Below, piece by piece: positions 48,333 to 59,629 of a DNA stretch of 64,000 nt. Position 1 is the first letter of the stretch. Each line of letters starts with the position of its first letter. The position numbers and the translations under genes were made by a program. The DNA is from Haberlea rhodopensis (Eukaryota > Streptophyta > Magnoliopsida > Lamiales > Gesneriaceae). The notes below the pieces were generated by a model. It searched no databases, was not told the origin of the DNA, and saw only the letters and a program-made list of their open reading frames with translations. The stretch lies in NCBI GenBank assembly GCA_907163345.1, contig CAJQUN010000406.1:1-64000 (forward strand), written 5' to 3'.

Positions 48333-48418
48333 TTACTCCTCTACTTACAAGATTTCGTCCTCGAAATCGCATGCACTTACCCAAACAGAAACTAAACGTA
48401 AATCATACCAGAAAATAG
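48333..48418 (-). other. Polypurine tract and 3' untranslated end of element B
   Basis: On the minus strand, ATTTCGAGGACGAAATC is followed by GTAGAGGAGTAA immediately before the LTR. This is the plus-strand priming site. The 86 bp after the integrase stop hold no further gene. Confidence 0.8.
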
Positions 48419-49861
48419 TTACGGGAAATGCTGCATCATATGCCGTTCCGTCTCCCACGTAGCCTCCTCGACACCCCGACGATCCCACTGAACTTTGACC
48501 ATCGGTATAACTTTACTTCGTAGTCTGCGATCCTCACGATCCAGAATCCTGACCGGTCGTTCAACGTAGGATACATCTGAATCCAACTGCACTTCAGTAG
48601 GCTGTAAAACATGAGACGGGTCTGGCTCATACTTTCTCAACATAGAAACATGGAAGACATCATGAATTCTAGATAAAGACGGCGGTAGAGCCAGACGGTA
48701 AGCCAATGTACCAATACGCTGCAATACCTCATACGGTCTGACATATCTCGGAGACAACTTTCCCCGCATACCAAAACGGACCACGCCCCTGAAGGGTGAG
48801 ATTTTCAAGAAAACCTTGTCTCCTACTTGGAATTCTAGCGGCCGTCGCCGCTTATTAGCGTAGGCTGCTTGCCTATCTTGGGCCGCTTTCATCTTTAAGC
48901 GTATCATCTTAATCTTTTCCTCCATGTTCTTAATCATATCCGGTCCTCCGACCGCTTTACTCGTCAAGTCCTCCCAATACAGCGGTGATCTACATCGTCG
49001 TCCGTAAAGAGCTTCAAAAGGGGCCATTTGAATGCTCGCCTGATAGCTGTTATTATAGGAGAACTCTACTAGTGGTATAGACTCTTGCCATGGAGTATCA
49101 AACTCCAAAACACATGCCCTCAGCATATCTTCGAGCGTCTGAATAGTACGCTCCGTTTGGCCGTCTGTCTGAGGGTGATAAGTTGTACTCAGTCTCACCT
49201 CGGTGCCCAAAGCTGTCTGGAGACCCTCCCAGAAATGAGAAGTAAACCTTGGGTCTCTGTCAGACACGATCGAGACTGGAACCCCATGCAACCTCACTAC
49301 ATCCCGTACATATAATTGGGCCATCTTTAGGTACGTGAAAGTCATGTTGTAAGGGATGAAATGAGCTACCTTCGTCAGCCTATCCACGATCACCCAGATA
49401 GCATCAAATCCTGAGGCCGACCTTGGCAAGTGTGTCACGAAGTCCATAGATATATGCTCCCACTTCCACTTAGGTACCTCTAAGCTCTTCAGCTCGCCAC
49501 CGGGCCTCTGCCTCTCTGCCTTAACTTGTTGGCAGATCAAACATCTCTTGACAAAAGTGATCACATCACGCTTCATGCGTCTCCACCAGAATTGACCACT
49601 CAGGTCCTTATACATCTTTCTTCCTCCGGGGTGGATACTAAACCGGCTACTACGAGCTCGTTCTAAGATTCCTTTACGCAATCCCGGCGCATTTGGGACT
49701 ACCCATCGGTTGTCCAGTCTTAACGAATCATCTTCAGCCACTCTAAACTTTGTTGGCTGACCTCGAAGTACTATCGATAACCATCTCTGAACTTCATCAT
49801 CTGACCTCTGGGCTTTCCTGATAGCCTCAAATACGTCTGGCTCGGCCAATAAGGTTGACAC
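48419..49861 (-). pseudogene. Element B integrase with chromodomain-like tail
   Basis: An open frame of about 480 codons, the C-terminal third of the Gag-Pol polyprotein; it has no start codon of its own. The zinc region shows SIHPGGRKMYKDL and CLICQQVK (residues 75-115), but the first zinc-ligand His is replaced (ERARSS, where element C has AHCS). The catalytic triad is D140 (MDFVTHLP), D201 (SDRDPRF) and E237 (GQTER), with the D-35-E spacing of integrases. A GPY/F-type segment (KLSPRYVRPYEVL) and a C-terminal chromodomain-like tail (VQWDRRGVEEATWETE) follow. A TGA at its upstream border separates it from RNase H. It would catalyse integration of the cDNA. Confidence 0.93.
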
Positions 49862-50686
49862 TCACACCGGCGACTTGTCCACATCAAAATCATAGCCCAG
49901 ATGGCAATAAGAAGTCATCATCGCTGATAAATACATAGCGTCTTCAGCGGTACTCTTCACCTTCCTACTTAAGGCGTCTGCTATCAAATTTGCTTTACCC
50001 GGATGGTACTCAATCTCACAGTCATAATCCTTGAGCAAATCCATCCATCTTCTTTGACGCATATTCAGTTCAGCCTGAGTGAATAGAAATTTCAGGCTCT
50101 TATGGTCCGTATAGATGATAAACGTCGTACCATAAAGATAATGACGCCAAATTTTCAAGGCGAAAATGATGGCCGCCAGTTCCAGATCATGGACTGGGTA
50201 TCTGGTCTCATGAGGCTTTAACTGCCTCGAAGCATAAGCCACCACGTGCTTTTCTTGCGTCAGCACACAGCCCAAACCTTGCAATGATGCATCCGTGTAC
50301 AAGGCAAACTTCTTATTCTCAGAAGGGATCACCAATACAGGCGTTGTAGTCAAACGACGCTTCAGTTCTTGAAAACTTTCCACACAAGCTTTGGACCAAA
50401 AGAATGGGACTCCTTTCTGAGTCAGCTGTGTCAACGGCTTAGCGATCTTAGAAAATCCCTCGACAAAACGTCGGTAATAACCTGCTAAGCCAAGGAAACT
50501 CCGTATCTCGGGTACAGAAGTGGGTGCTGCCCACTCCATTACAACTTCAATCTTCCTGGGATCCACAGATATCCCGCTGCTAGATATAACATGACCCAAG
50601 AATACTACACTGCTCAGCCAGAACTCGCACTTGCTGAGCTTTGCATACAACTGATGATCCCTAAGGATCTGAAGTACTGTCCTCAA
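49862..50686 (-). pseudogene. Element B reverse transcriptase end and RNase H
   Basis: An open frame of about 275 codons covering the thumb of reverse transcriptase (LGHVISSSGISVDP, IRSFLGLAGYYRRF) and the complete RNase H: LYTDASLQGLG, DLELAAIIFALKIWRHY, YTDHKSL, ADALSRK. It is separated from the upstream frame by a one-base loss and from the integrase by a single TGA at 49859-49861, where relatives have a sense codon. Apart from this the domain is intact. Confidence 0.92.
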
Positions 50687-51408
50687 GTGTCGTACATGAT
50701 CTTCTTCGGTCCGGGAGTAGATGAGTATATCGTCAATGAAACTATGACGAATTGATCCAAATATGGCTGGAACACCTTGTTCATCAAACTCATGAAAACA
50801 GCCGGGGCATTTGTCACCCCAAAAGGCATGACTAGGAATTCATAGTGCCCATACCTAGTCCTGAAGGTTGTCTTCTGGACATCATCTTCCTTTACTCGAA
50901 TCTGATGGTACACCGACCTCAGATCGATCTTACTGTAGAGCCTCGTACCCTGCAACTGATCAAACAAGTCATCGATCCTCGGAAGTGGGTACTTATTCTT
51001 CACTGTAGCTTTGTTCAGTTGTCTGTAATCGATGCACAAACGCATCGGACCATCTTTCTTCTTCACAAATAAGACTGGCACTCCCCATGGCGATACGCTA
51101 GGGCGTATATAGCCTTTATCAAGGAGCTCTTGCAATTGAATCTTTAATTCCTTTAGCTCTGCTGGTGCCATCCTATAAGGGGCACGAGAAATGGCAGACG
51201 TCCCCGGTAATAATTCAATCCCAAACTCGACCTCTCTCGTCGGTGGGAATCCGGGAATCTCCTCCGGAAAGACATCAGGGAACTCCGCCACTACGGGCAC
51301 ATCCTCAACTTTTACTTCTTCTTTCTTTTCCGTAACATCAATGGCATATATGAGATATCCCGAATGGCCGCGTTCCAACAACTGCGCCATCTTGACAGCA
51401 GATATCAA
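50683..51408 (-). pseudogene. Element B reverse transcriptase, N-terminal part
   Basis: The frame includes the protease to reverse transcriptase linker (AQLLERGHSGYLIYAID), PGTSAISRAPYRMAP, SVSPWGVPVLFVKKKDG, CIDYRQLNK and HYEFLVMPFGVTNAP. It ends in a frameshift exactly at the catalytic box: one T is missing before the FIDD codons near 50735, so the acidic pair is read out of frame. The apparent start at 51408 is a TTG and not a real initiation site; the frame was joined to the protease before a one-base loss. Confidence 0.92.
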
Positions 51409-52903
51409 CGGATCTTAAAGCGAGAACCATCCCCATAGAACGTCCATGGAACTCCCATATCAGATTTGAACCGTACAGTCCTCTGGCTGCAGTTCACAAC
51501 TGCCTGATACCTGTTCAGAACATCAATGCCCAGAATGCAGTCAAAATCTGACATTCCCAGAACGATCAAATCTGACCTTAGTTCTTTATCCTCAAAATAA
51601 ATGAGGCCATCGTAGACGATCCGATCAGTAATCATACTTCTTCCAGCGGGGGTCGAGACTATAAGAGGCGTGGGCGACGGAGAAGTGCATATGCGGTGCC
51701 TTTCCACCAAACTTGTCGACACAAAAGAGTGTGATGCACCTGTGTCGATCAATATAAAAGCAGGGTGCGTAAATAAAAGACACGTACCCGCTATAACCTC
51801 CTCCGGAGCCGCTGAAGCCTGCTCCCTTGTCAATGCATAGACTTGTCCTTGAGGTGGCCCCATAGGCTGACCTCCATATTGTCGCGGCACAAATGGTGGT
51901 CTGTGCTGTGCTGTCCTATCCGCAGGCCTCCCCGCAGGACCCTGTTGACTTCCCCTGTTGGGACATTGTCTAGCAAAGTGGCCCTTGTCGCCACAAACAT
52001 AGCATCCTACACAATCTTTCGTCAGATGTGGTTGCCCACAAAGAGTGCATTGGACCTTCCCGGGTCTGTCTCCCTGAGACTGCCCCCTTCCAGATGGGGC
52101 ATCACTCCTTCGGTTCCCTTTCCATCTATTGTCAGGCCTCTTACCACTGAACCTTGACGCCGATGTGTTTCCTCTTAATTTGAACTGCTCACCCCTTGGC
52201 TTCAAATTATCAGGAGTGGATTTCTGAGGGGGTGCTGGCGGTGGTACAACATCAGGGTATGTACCCACTCCCAGTTCGGCTAGCTCAGCCCGTGAGAGTG
52301 CATCGTCAAAGCAAGTAGGGCCATAAGTAATCACCCTATCGTACAGCTCCGGCCTCAAGCCCTTCATGAAGTTCCTCATCTTTGCTTGAGTGCTCGTGGC
52401 GATGTGAGGCACATATCTGAGTAAGGAGCAAAACTGAAGAGCATAATCTGACACTGACATATTACCTTGCTTGAGGTGAGTGAATTCATCTTCCTTAGCC
52501 TGTCGTGCAGCAGCCGAGAAATAACGATTCAGAAAGCGAGTTCGAAACATTTTCCAATTAACTTCATGACCTTGAGCCTCTTGCTCTACCACGGTGGTCT
52601 TCCACCACATTAGTGCCTTCTTGGCCAATTGGAACGCTGCTAACCGTATCCATGTTGTCTTCGCACATGGGGCTGCCACAAAGATCTGCTCTATTCTTTC
52701 TAACCATTCCTCAGCTCGTTCCCCTGTTTCAGTTCCTTCAAAGGTTGGGGTCGCTATGCAAGAAACTGAGTTAAGCTTAGCTCCCCTGGCAACAACTGTT
52801 GTTCGGACGGTTCATCATCAAAAGCTGGCGGGGGTAGGGGATTCGTACGCCCTACACTCGCATTGACGCTCACTGCGTCACCTACCTCCGCGTTTGCTGT
52901 CAT
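51405..52903 (-). pseudogene. Element B gag and protease
   Basis: The ATG at 52903 follows the leader and opens an N-terminus homologous to element C. A frameshift or stop near 52765 breaks it; from 52679 to 51405 the frame is open for 424 codons. Capsid motifs are RNFMKGLRPELYDRV and EDEFTHLKQGN. Two zinc knuckles follow: CTLCGQPHLTKDC and CYVCGDKGHFARQC, the second canonical (CX2CX4HX4C). The protease active site reads DTGASHSF. The frame ends at a TGA at 51405-51407 caused by a one-base loss. Gag assembles the particle and protease matures it. Confidence 0.92.
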
Positions 52904-53093
52904 ACTGCAACACAAGGGTTAATAACAAGATCCAAAAGCAGTTCATATACACGTCGTTAGAAAGGCATAACATGTTAGCATAACAGTCATATACTTCATA
53001 TGTAGCTTATGCGCAAAACATGTTTAAAAGTAAGCACCTAGCTAGCTTATTGCTAAGGCTACCCTTCACTCATTCCCGGGTTATCTAACCACT

Positions 53094-53105
53094 GCTCTGA
53101 TACCA
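53094..53105 (-). other. Primer-binding site of element B
   Basis: The reverse complement of TGGTATCAGAGC lies four bases inside the 5' LTR border. It binds initiator tRNA-Met. Confidence 0.92.
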
Positions 53106-53109
53106 CTAA

Positions 53110-55117
53110 TGTAGGGTCTTCCTACCATAACATCAATTAGTACACATATAATGGACAGAACATGCATTTATAACCTCTTAAGGGTTCCGGTTGTAGCTTG
53201 AGCTAAGAAGATTACAGGCCAAAATAAAATTTCCAAAAGCTATTTAATTACATTCCCAATAATGAATGTTAAAGCTATAGATTTACACTACTCCTAGAGT
53301 AGAGACTATCAAAATCCTGCATCCTATATTCATCTTGCTCCTCTTAGCTCACCTCCTCAACCCGACCCTAGGCCCTCGGTCCAAAAGTGTACCTACAGGG
53401 ACAACACATCGTGAGCATATACATATTTACTTAACAAGATATAGAAGACATACAGTAATGCATAACATCTTAGTTAAGTAAAAGTTATTGGTCATTCTTC
53501 GACTTCTTTTGTTATCCCTGATTCTTATTCATGTATGAGGGCATCTTACCCCATTGTATGGCAACTTACCATAACATATTCGTCGTGTGGCATCTTACCA
53601 CATGGGCATCTTACCCAATCATATGGCGTCTTGCCATATCATAACATTGTGTGGCATCTTACCACGTGGGCATCTTACCTACTGACATACATTGGGTGGC
53701 ATCTTACCACATGGGCGTCTTACCCAATCATACACGTCGTATGACCTTATCATGAACTTACTTATCATAAACATCATCATCATAAACGCCATCATAATCA
53801 TCATCATAAACATCGTCATTATAAACGTCATCATAAACATCATCATCGTAAACATCATCATAAACATCATCATAAACATCATCATCGTAAACATCATCAT
53901 AAACATCATCATCGTACACATCATCATAAACATCATCATAAACATCATCATCGTAAACATCATCATAAACATCATCATAAACATCATCATCATAAGCATC
54001 ATCGTTAAATGTAGGAGTATGGTTTACCGTCCAATGCTCGTACGTTTCTTACGTACCTTAATTCCAAAAGAAGGAGAAATTGCAGAACTTTATATCCTTG
54101 AGGTCGTGGGTACCTGGGACGGTTCTACATAACCATACAAATTGATATTAGAAGCTAAACAATAGCCCAATACCAAAAATTTAACAAAAATCATCATTTT
54201 CCCATTTTTGAACAGTGGCGATCGATCGCTCAAAACATGGCGATCGATCGCCAGATTTTTCACATAGCGGCGATCGATCGCTTAAAACATGGCGATCGAT
54301 CACCTTGATGCTCATTTCACCACTGGACGTTGGCGATCGATCGCGCCATTTGAGGCGATCGATCGCCTATCCTCTTTTTCGCGTACTGCTTCTCGGCGAT
54401 CGATCGCTGCATTTGTAGCGATCGATCGCCACAACCAGTGGTCGCGATTTCACCATTTTCATGTGCATTTTCCAAGCTTATCTTCATACCTTTCAAAACC
54501 AAACTTCCCAACAATAACAATAACATCATAACCCACTAAAACCCACATAAAACACTTCAAAATCATACCCCAAACATATATAACACATACCCCCAAAACA
54601 ACCCACATAACCACTTCAAAAATCACCACATTTCAAATCCAAACATCATCAAAACTTTAGGGAGAGTCCCATACCTCTTGAAGACTCTAAATCTTGATAA
54701 AAATCACACAAACTCAAGTTTTGTGGAGCTTCCTCCTTCCTCCTTTGAAGAATTTCGAAAATGTGGGATAGTTTAGGGTTGAGGATGATTTGGGGGTTTT
54801 AAAAGAGTAAAGGTAAAGTGAAGTGAAGTATAGGGAAAGATGGGTAGTGGGGATTAAAAGGGGTTGTGCAAAGTTAATTTAAAACTTGTACCCCAAACTT
54901 AACATGATGTATAAAATATTCCAACATGGTATTTTGAAAGCATTTTACAAAAATGCTCTAACTTCATCTAAAATCACATCTTCCTCATATTTAAAAATCA
55001 ACACAATTAAATCATGTTAACATCTTAATACCCAACACATAAATCAATTATCACATGATTCATCATATAAACATAATTAATGCCTTAATTGCAATTAATT
55101 AATTTCGGGGCATCACA
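53110..55117 (-). repeat. 5' LTR of element B
   Basis: A 2008-bp LTR almost identical to 46313-48332. Differences seen include the last bases (TACA versus TGCA), a few substitutions and a 12-bp shorter ATC/ATG array (53760-54003). The TAAGATG-loop minisatellite is at 53535-53742, the GTACGT hairpin at 54040-54056 and the palindromes at 54216-54432. Confidence 0.94.
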
Positions 55118-56101
55118 TCAAGGGAAAACATCTCATTTTGTAATAGCAAGTGATGAGAGTTTGATATATGAAAAGCATTGGGTAGTGCCTGCTACATTGG
55201 GACTTGCCAAGAACTACTACAACTTGCTCATTGTAGTAAATACAATATACATCCTGGCGAAAGAAAATGTACAAGGATTTGATTACACAGTTTTGGTGGA
55301 AATGCATGAAACATGATGTACTGGAGTTTGTGAAGAAATGTCTGATCTGTCAACAGGTTAAGGCAGAGAGACAGAGACCAGGAGGTTAATTAATGAGTTT
55401 AGAGATTCCTCAATGGTAATGAGAACATATTACGATGGATTTTGTGACTCATTTGCCAAGGACTTCTTCTGGTTCTGATGCTATTTGGGTGATGGTTGAC
55501 AGATTGATAAAAAGTAGCTCACTTCATACCGTATAATATGATGTTTACCTACTTGAGGATGGCTCAATTGTACATTCATGAGGTAGTAAGACTATATGGT
55601 ATACCGGTTTCGATTGTATCTGACAGAGATCCGAGGTTTGCTTCGCATTTTTGGGAAGGACTACAATCAACAATGGGGACTGAAGTACGGTTGAGGATAT
55701 GTTACATGCATGTATATTAGAGTTTGATAACTCTTGGCAAGAGTCGTTGCCATTAGTTGAATTTTCCTACAATAATAGTTATCAGACAAGTATACGGATG
55801 GCACAGTTTGAGACATTGTATTGGTGACGATGTAGATCGCCATTATCTTGGGATGATGTTGATAAGTCTTCTATAAGTGGACCGGATATAATACGAGAAA
55901 TGGAAGGAAAAGTTAAGCTGATCAAATTTAGATTAAAAGCTGCTCAGGATAGACAAGCCGCTTATGCGAATAAACGGCGTAGACCTCTTGAATTCCAAGT
56001 TGGTGACAAAGTATTCTGGAAAATCTCACCTTTCAGAGGTGTATTGCGATTTGGTATGCGTGGAAAGTTGTCACCACGATATGTCAGTCCGTATGAGGTG
56101 T
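55118..56101 (+). pseudogene. Element A integrase, decayed
   Basis: Continues the element A frame after the TCAAG duplication. Recognisable are KKCLICQQVKAERQRPGG, MDFVTHLPR (first Asp), IVSDRDPRF (second Asp near 55613), VEFSYNNSYQ, and AANKRRRPLE-like AYANKRRRPLEFQVGDKVF with the GPY/F-type region up to SPYEVL at 56101. The segment that should carry the catalytic Glu (GQTE) is deleted near 55695. At least eight stops or frameshifts are present. It is cut by LTR D; GGTGT at 56097-56101 is the expected left target duplication. Confidence 0.9.
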
Positions 56102-56667
56102 TGTGATATCCCTGAAATTAATTATGTGCTTTATGGCTTCTAATAATAATTATGGTGTATGATTATTATTATGGTTGGGAAATGTATAGTTATGCGGTAG
56201 GCATGAACTGGTAATACATTTCAGGGTGCATGTGATGCATAGTGGGGAAATGGTGATTTAGCAGGATTTAGTGGGCTTTGTTCTAGTGATGTAGAAAAAG
56301 CATGTTAATTGTTGTTATGACACATTTTATTGAGTAAATGCTTTAAAATATCATGTTGGGATATTTTACTACATCATGCTATTTAATTGGGTACCATTTG
56401 TTAATTTAAACCCCCACTCCCTTAATACCCAACTTTCCCCTCACTCCTCTATTTCCCACCACACCACTCTATCACTCATTCTCTCCCCATTTTATCGATA
56501 AAACCCTTCCCCCCCAAACACTCTTCATTTTTCATCCCAAATCAAGAAAGAAGAGGAGCTTAGGAAAGCTTGTAAGCTTGGATATCTTGCTAGGAATTGA
56601 GTTCAAGTGGTAAGGAAGCTTTCTTGTTAAGATTTGGGTTGATTATGAAGTATTTGGTTGTGTTGGA
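56102..56667 (+). mobile_element. LTR fragment D (C-type)
   Basis: Starts TGTGATATCCC and is homologous over several hundred bases to the start of the element C 3' LTR (30187 onward), including AAATATCATG near 56347 and a C-rich stretch at 56410-56510. It ends abruptly around 56667, where Athila-type LTR sequence starts. It is the left part of an element or solo LTR inserted in element A. Confidence 0.75.
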
Positions 56668-59441
56668 TGGTAGCGTTTATCGCGTACGCCCAAATTAACC
56701 CTCTCAAGTTAATAACAATAATGAATGTAGTAGCGTGAGTAAGGATCGATCCCACGAGGAAGGTTATATCTTTGTGTTAACTTATGCAAACGAAAATAAA
56801 AAGGGGTTTTTGAAATCAATTGAATAATACTACTACTATGATGCAAAATTAAACTAGATGAATTAACTTATGAGAAAAGAGCGATTTTCGGTTTTCGGTT
56901 AACTTTACAATTGGTGTTTACTATCTTGGTCATCGATCTTCACATATGATTCAATTCTCTTATGAATATTCATCGTGGACGTTTAATCCAATAATCAAAA
57001 TCCTATCTCACCTTAAGTTTAGTTAAGTAGCCCAAGCGTTCTAGTTTAACCCTTATCAAACAATCAATCAAAATACAAGCGATTAAGATTTAAATCGATG
57101 ATAGCATATGAACTAGTGAGATCGATGAAGCTAAACAACATTATCAAAGCGTCTATGTTTAATCAGGTCAATTGTTTTTCCTAAGAATTTAACAAACTCA
57201 CAAGCGGAATTTAATTAATCTTAGTTGCTTCGTAAATTAGAGGGATCAAACGATTCCGTATTTGATATCTAATTTAGCGTTAAATTGTATGAAAGATATC
57301 TAGGTGATCAATCCAACAATCATGCATAACAATTAGGACAATCAAATCAAAAAAAACAATTGATACTCAAAGAAAATCAACAAGCAAAACTTATCTCACA
57401 AGAATAGTAAACATCCAATGTATCGTTTTCCTAAACCGAGAATCACAAAAGTATTTAGCTACTCATAACTAGATTAAAAACAATCAAAATTAATCAAGAA
57501 AGCATCAAACTAATAGGAAAAGAAAAAGTTACTAAAAGGAAGCACGATTCCGGCTTGTCGATTCCGTCCTCGTTCTTCGAGCGTTCTTCACAAAAATGGA
57601 AAGAAAAATTATTCTAAAATCTAAAAATTATTTCTAAAGTCTGAATAATCTCTAAAAGAGACTAATTTTCGAGTATCTGAGGTATGGTGGCTGATGGGTA
57701 GGTTAAATTATATGTAGGAAGGAAAGAAATCAAGTCTTTACACTTTCCAAAACTCTACAAGCGTAGCTACGCCAGAAAATGGCATAAAGACGCCTGATGA
57801 CGTGTCAAAAATATGGCTTCCCACATTTCTGGCATATTTACGCCTCCAAATGGCATAATTACGTCTGTCCATGCCGTAGCGTTGGCGTAATTACGCCTGA
57901 TAATGGCGTAATTACGCCAGTCCTCCATTTTTCTGGCGAGTTTCGTATCTTGGCCGTAACTTTCTTGTAAAAACTCCGAATTTGATGAATCAGCTGTCCA
58001 CGCGAAGATAACTCAAAGTTCTACAACTTTTCTATGGACCACATTTCCAAAACATGGCTCGAACATATAGAAAGTTGAGGAGAAAGGAGCAACATGTGTC
58101 TTGGATTCTGGTTTTTTCCTCTTTTCTTCAACTTTAGTCATTCTTTCATCATTTTAGCTTGATTTCTTCACATTTCCCTACATTTACACAAATATACGAT
58201 TCGGTAGCATATGTATCAATTTATCAATCAAAATATACCAAATCGTAGATAATTAAGTGCAATAGATGTGTCTATTTCTAGTCTCACTTTAATGCCTCAA
58301 CAATTTTAAACATGCATAGTGATGAAAGGCGGTGAAAAGTTAATAATGGAACAAGTTCAATCCCTAAACATTTCGTACCCAACAGAGCAGTGAACGTGTG
58401 TGTGTGGTCATAAACAAGTGTTTGTGTACAAATTATAGATCCAAAAGATGCAAATCCACAATAGTTCAAGTCATACACTAACACAAGTATAAGCTCACTT
58501 GCACACTCTTCTCCACTATCTTAGCTACTTTGCAAACATAAATCAAGTAGGTCTTTATTAGCTTGTAGCTTGGCCTAGGTATTGGCTTATGAAAGAAAGG
58601 ATAAAGATATATCAAACAAGAGAGTATGATGAAATGCACACTAAAACTTCTCTTCTTGCATGAAGTTTCCAAACCTTGTTCATTTTTCAAGGTTTATTTC
58701 AACATTTTTTTCTTCTTTTGTGTGCCTTGGCTCCCCTTGGAGTCATATTTGTATCAAATTTCTCAAGGCATTCCTTTTCTTTCATGTATTTCATTCTTTT
58801 GACAATAAAGTTCACAAATATAATTCAATGAATTCCCAAGTGCATGTGAATGAAATACATCATACTCCCTTAAAAGGTATGGATTGAAATCATATTTAGG
58901 CTAAAAGGATAGGATGATAAGCTAGTCAAGAAATGTTGAATGGGGGTCTTTAGTATGCTTAGCATACTACCATTCTTTTACATTAAAGCTCAAAAAGGGT
59001 ACTAGAGATTGATTTTGTTTACATGGTAGGCTTGAAAGGTACAAACGCATCAAAGATCGCCTATATCACTTTCATGTTTGCAAGTAGTCTAGACATACGC
59101 CTCAAAGAGCATGTAGTTACGTTCTAGCATGTATTAGAGACTTCTTAAGACTATCACAAAATTCACACAATCTTCACTAAGCTATGCACACTTCACAAGT
59201 CATGACAAAATCGTGCTCAAAATATTCAACTTACTAAGTTGAAGTAAAATTTTGCATTAGAGTTCAAAGTGTTCCAAGGTTAACAATTCACCTTTGTTCA
59301 AAAGCATGCATGATATCAATTAGGTTTCATCATGGGCTAGTGACTCTAAGCATCCATTCGTTACTTAACTATGAGCTCAAAATTTTCAAAATTTTCGATT
59401 TTTTTTTGTATTTTTGAAATAAGAAAAACAATAACACACCA
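56668..59441 (-). mobile_element. Probable Athila-like 3' LTR
   Basis: Between LTR D and the polypurine tract of the Athila-type element. On the minus strand the proposed ends are TGGTGTG and GCTACCA, with a four-base terminal inverted repeat TGGT/ACCA. Near the left end the minus strand has GGATCGATCCTTACTCACG, a motif I associate with plant Athila/Tat-group LTRs. The left border is more certain than the right one; an alternative right border at 58302 (TGTTGAGGC on the minus strand) would give a 1.6-kb LTR and a long 3' untranslated region. No coding sequence is seen in the whole stretch. Confidence 0.5.
57757..57925. repeat. Cluster of GGCGTAATTACGCC palindromes
   Basis: Perfect 14-bp palindromes lie at 57884-57897 and 57905-57918; the second extends to 16 bp with TGGC...GCCA. 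Damaged relatives (GCGTAGCTACGCC, GGCATAAAGACGCC, GGCATATTTACGCC) precede them at 20-30 bp intervals. The pattern resembles the GATCGATCGC clusters of the Gypsy LTRs, but the sequence is different. Confidence 0.85.
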
Positions 59442-59446
59442 CTAAT

Positions 59447-59488
59447 CCCTCCCCCATACTTAAATCTTACATTGTCCCCAATGTAAGA
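59447..59488 (-). other. Polypurine tract and adjoining 10-bp hairpin of the Athila element
   Basis: On the minus strand a perfect 10-bp stem (TCTTACATTG with CAATGTAAGA, four-base loop, 59465-59488) is followed by GTATGGGGGAGGG (the polypurine tract, about 59447-59458). In the Athila/Tat group a GGGGACAAT-containing stretch usually stands before the tract, and the loop of this hairpin covers it. Confidence 0.7.
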
Positions 59489-59629
59489 CAAAATACAAGA
59501 GAAGAGAAAAGTCTAACTATTAAAGCAATAGAAATGAAAATAAAAGGGAGAAAGGAAACTAACTCCCCTTGGGTTGCCTCCTATGCAGCGCCTCTGTTTA
59601 ACGTCGGTGGCCCGACGCCAGTTCATGGA

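Larger units (their letters stand above)
46313..55117 (-). mobile_element. Element B: full-length Ty3/Gypsy chromovirus (Tekay-type)
   Basis: An 8.8-kb element on the minus strand with LTRs at 53110-55117 (5') and 46313-48332 (3'). A perfect duplication TCAAG lies at 46308-46312 and 55118-55122. The primer-binding site is at 53094-53105 and the polypurine tract lies left of 48419. Gag-protease, reverse transcriptase, RNase H, integrase and chromodomain-like tail are all present. Lesions are few: a gag break near 52765, one-base losses near 51410 and 50735, and one stop near 49862. Nearly identical LTRs make it the youngest insertion here. It lies inside pol of element A. Confidence 0.96.
39015..56101 (+). 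mobile_element. Element A: decayed Ty3/Gypsy element with two insertions
   Basis: The element has a 5' LTR (39015-40815), a primer-binding site (40820-40831), gag, protease, reverse transcriptase, RNase H and integrase remnants in Gypsy order. A solo LTR interrupts the protease (42342-44537) and element B interrupts the RNase H-integrase connection (46313-55117). The end is lost at 56101, where LTR D begins within the integrase C-terminal region. Stops are frequent, so it decayed long ago. Its own 3' LTR is not in the window. Confidence 0.92.

Noticed and set aside
24384..56101. Endogenous pararetrovirus or another integrated virus
   Set aside because: Integrase, LTRs, primer-binding sites and chromodomain-like tails identify Gypsy retrotransposons; no movement-protein or coat motifs of pararetroviruses are present.
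58660..58887. A 75-codon frame with several hydrophobic stretches near the Athila element, as a possible env-like gene
   Set aside because: It is short, on the strand opposite to the element, lacks a recognisable signal or transmembrane arrangement, and falls in the proposed LTR/3' untranslated region.
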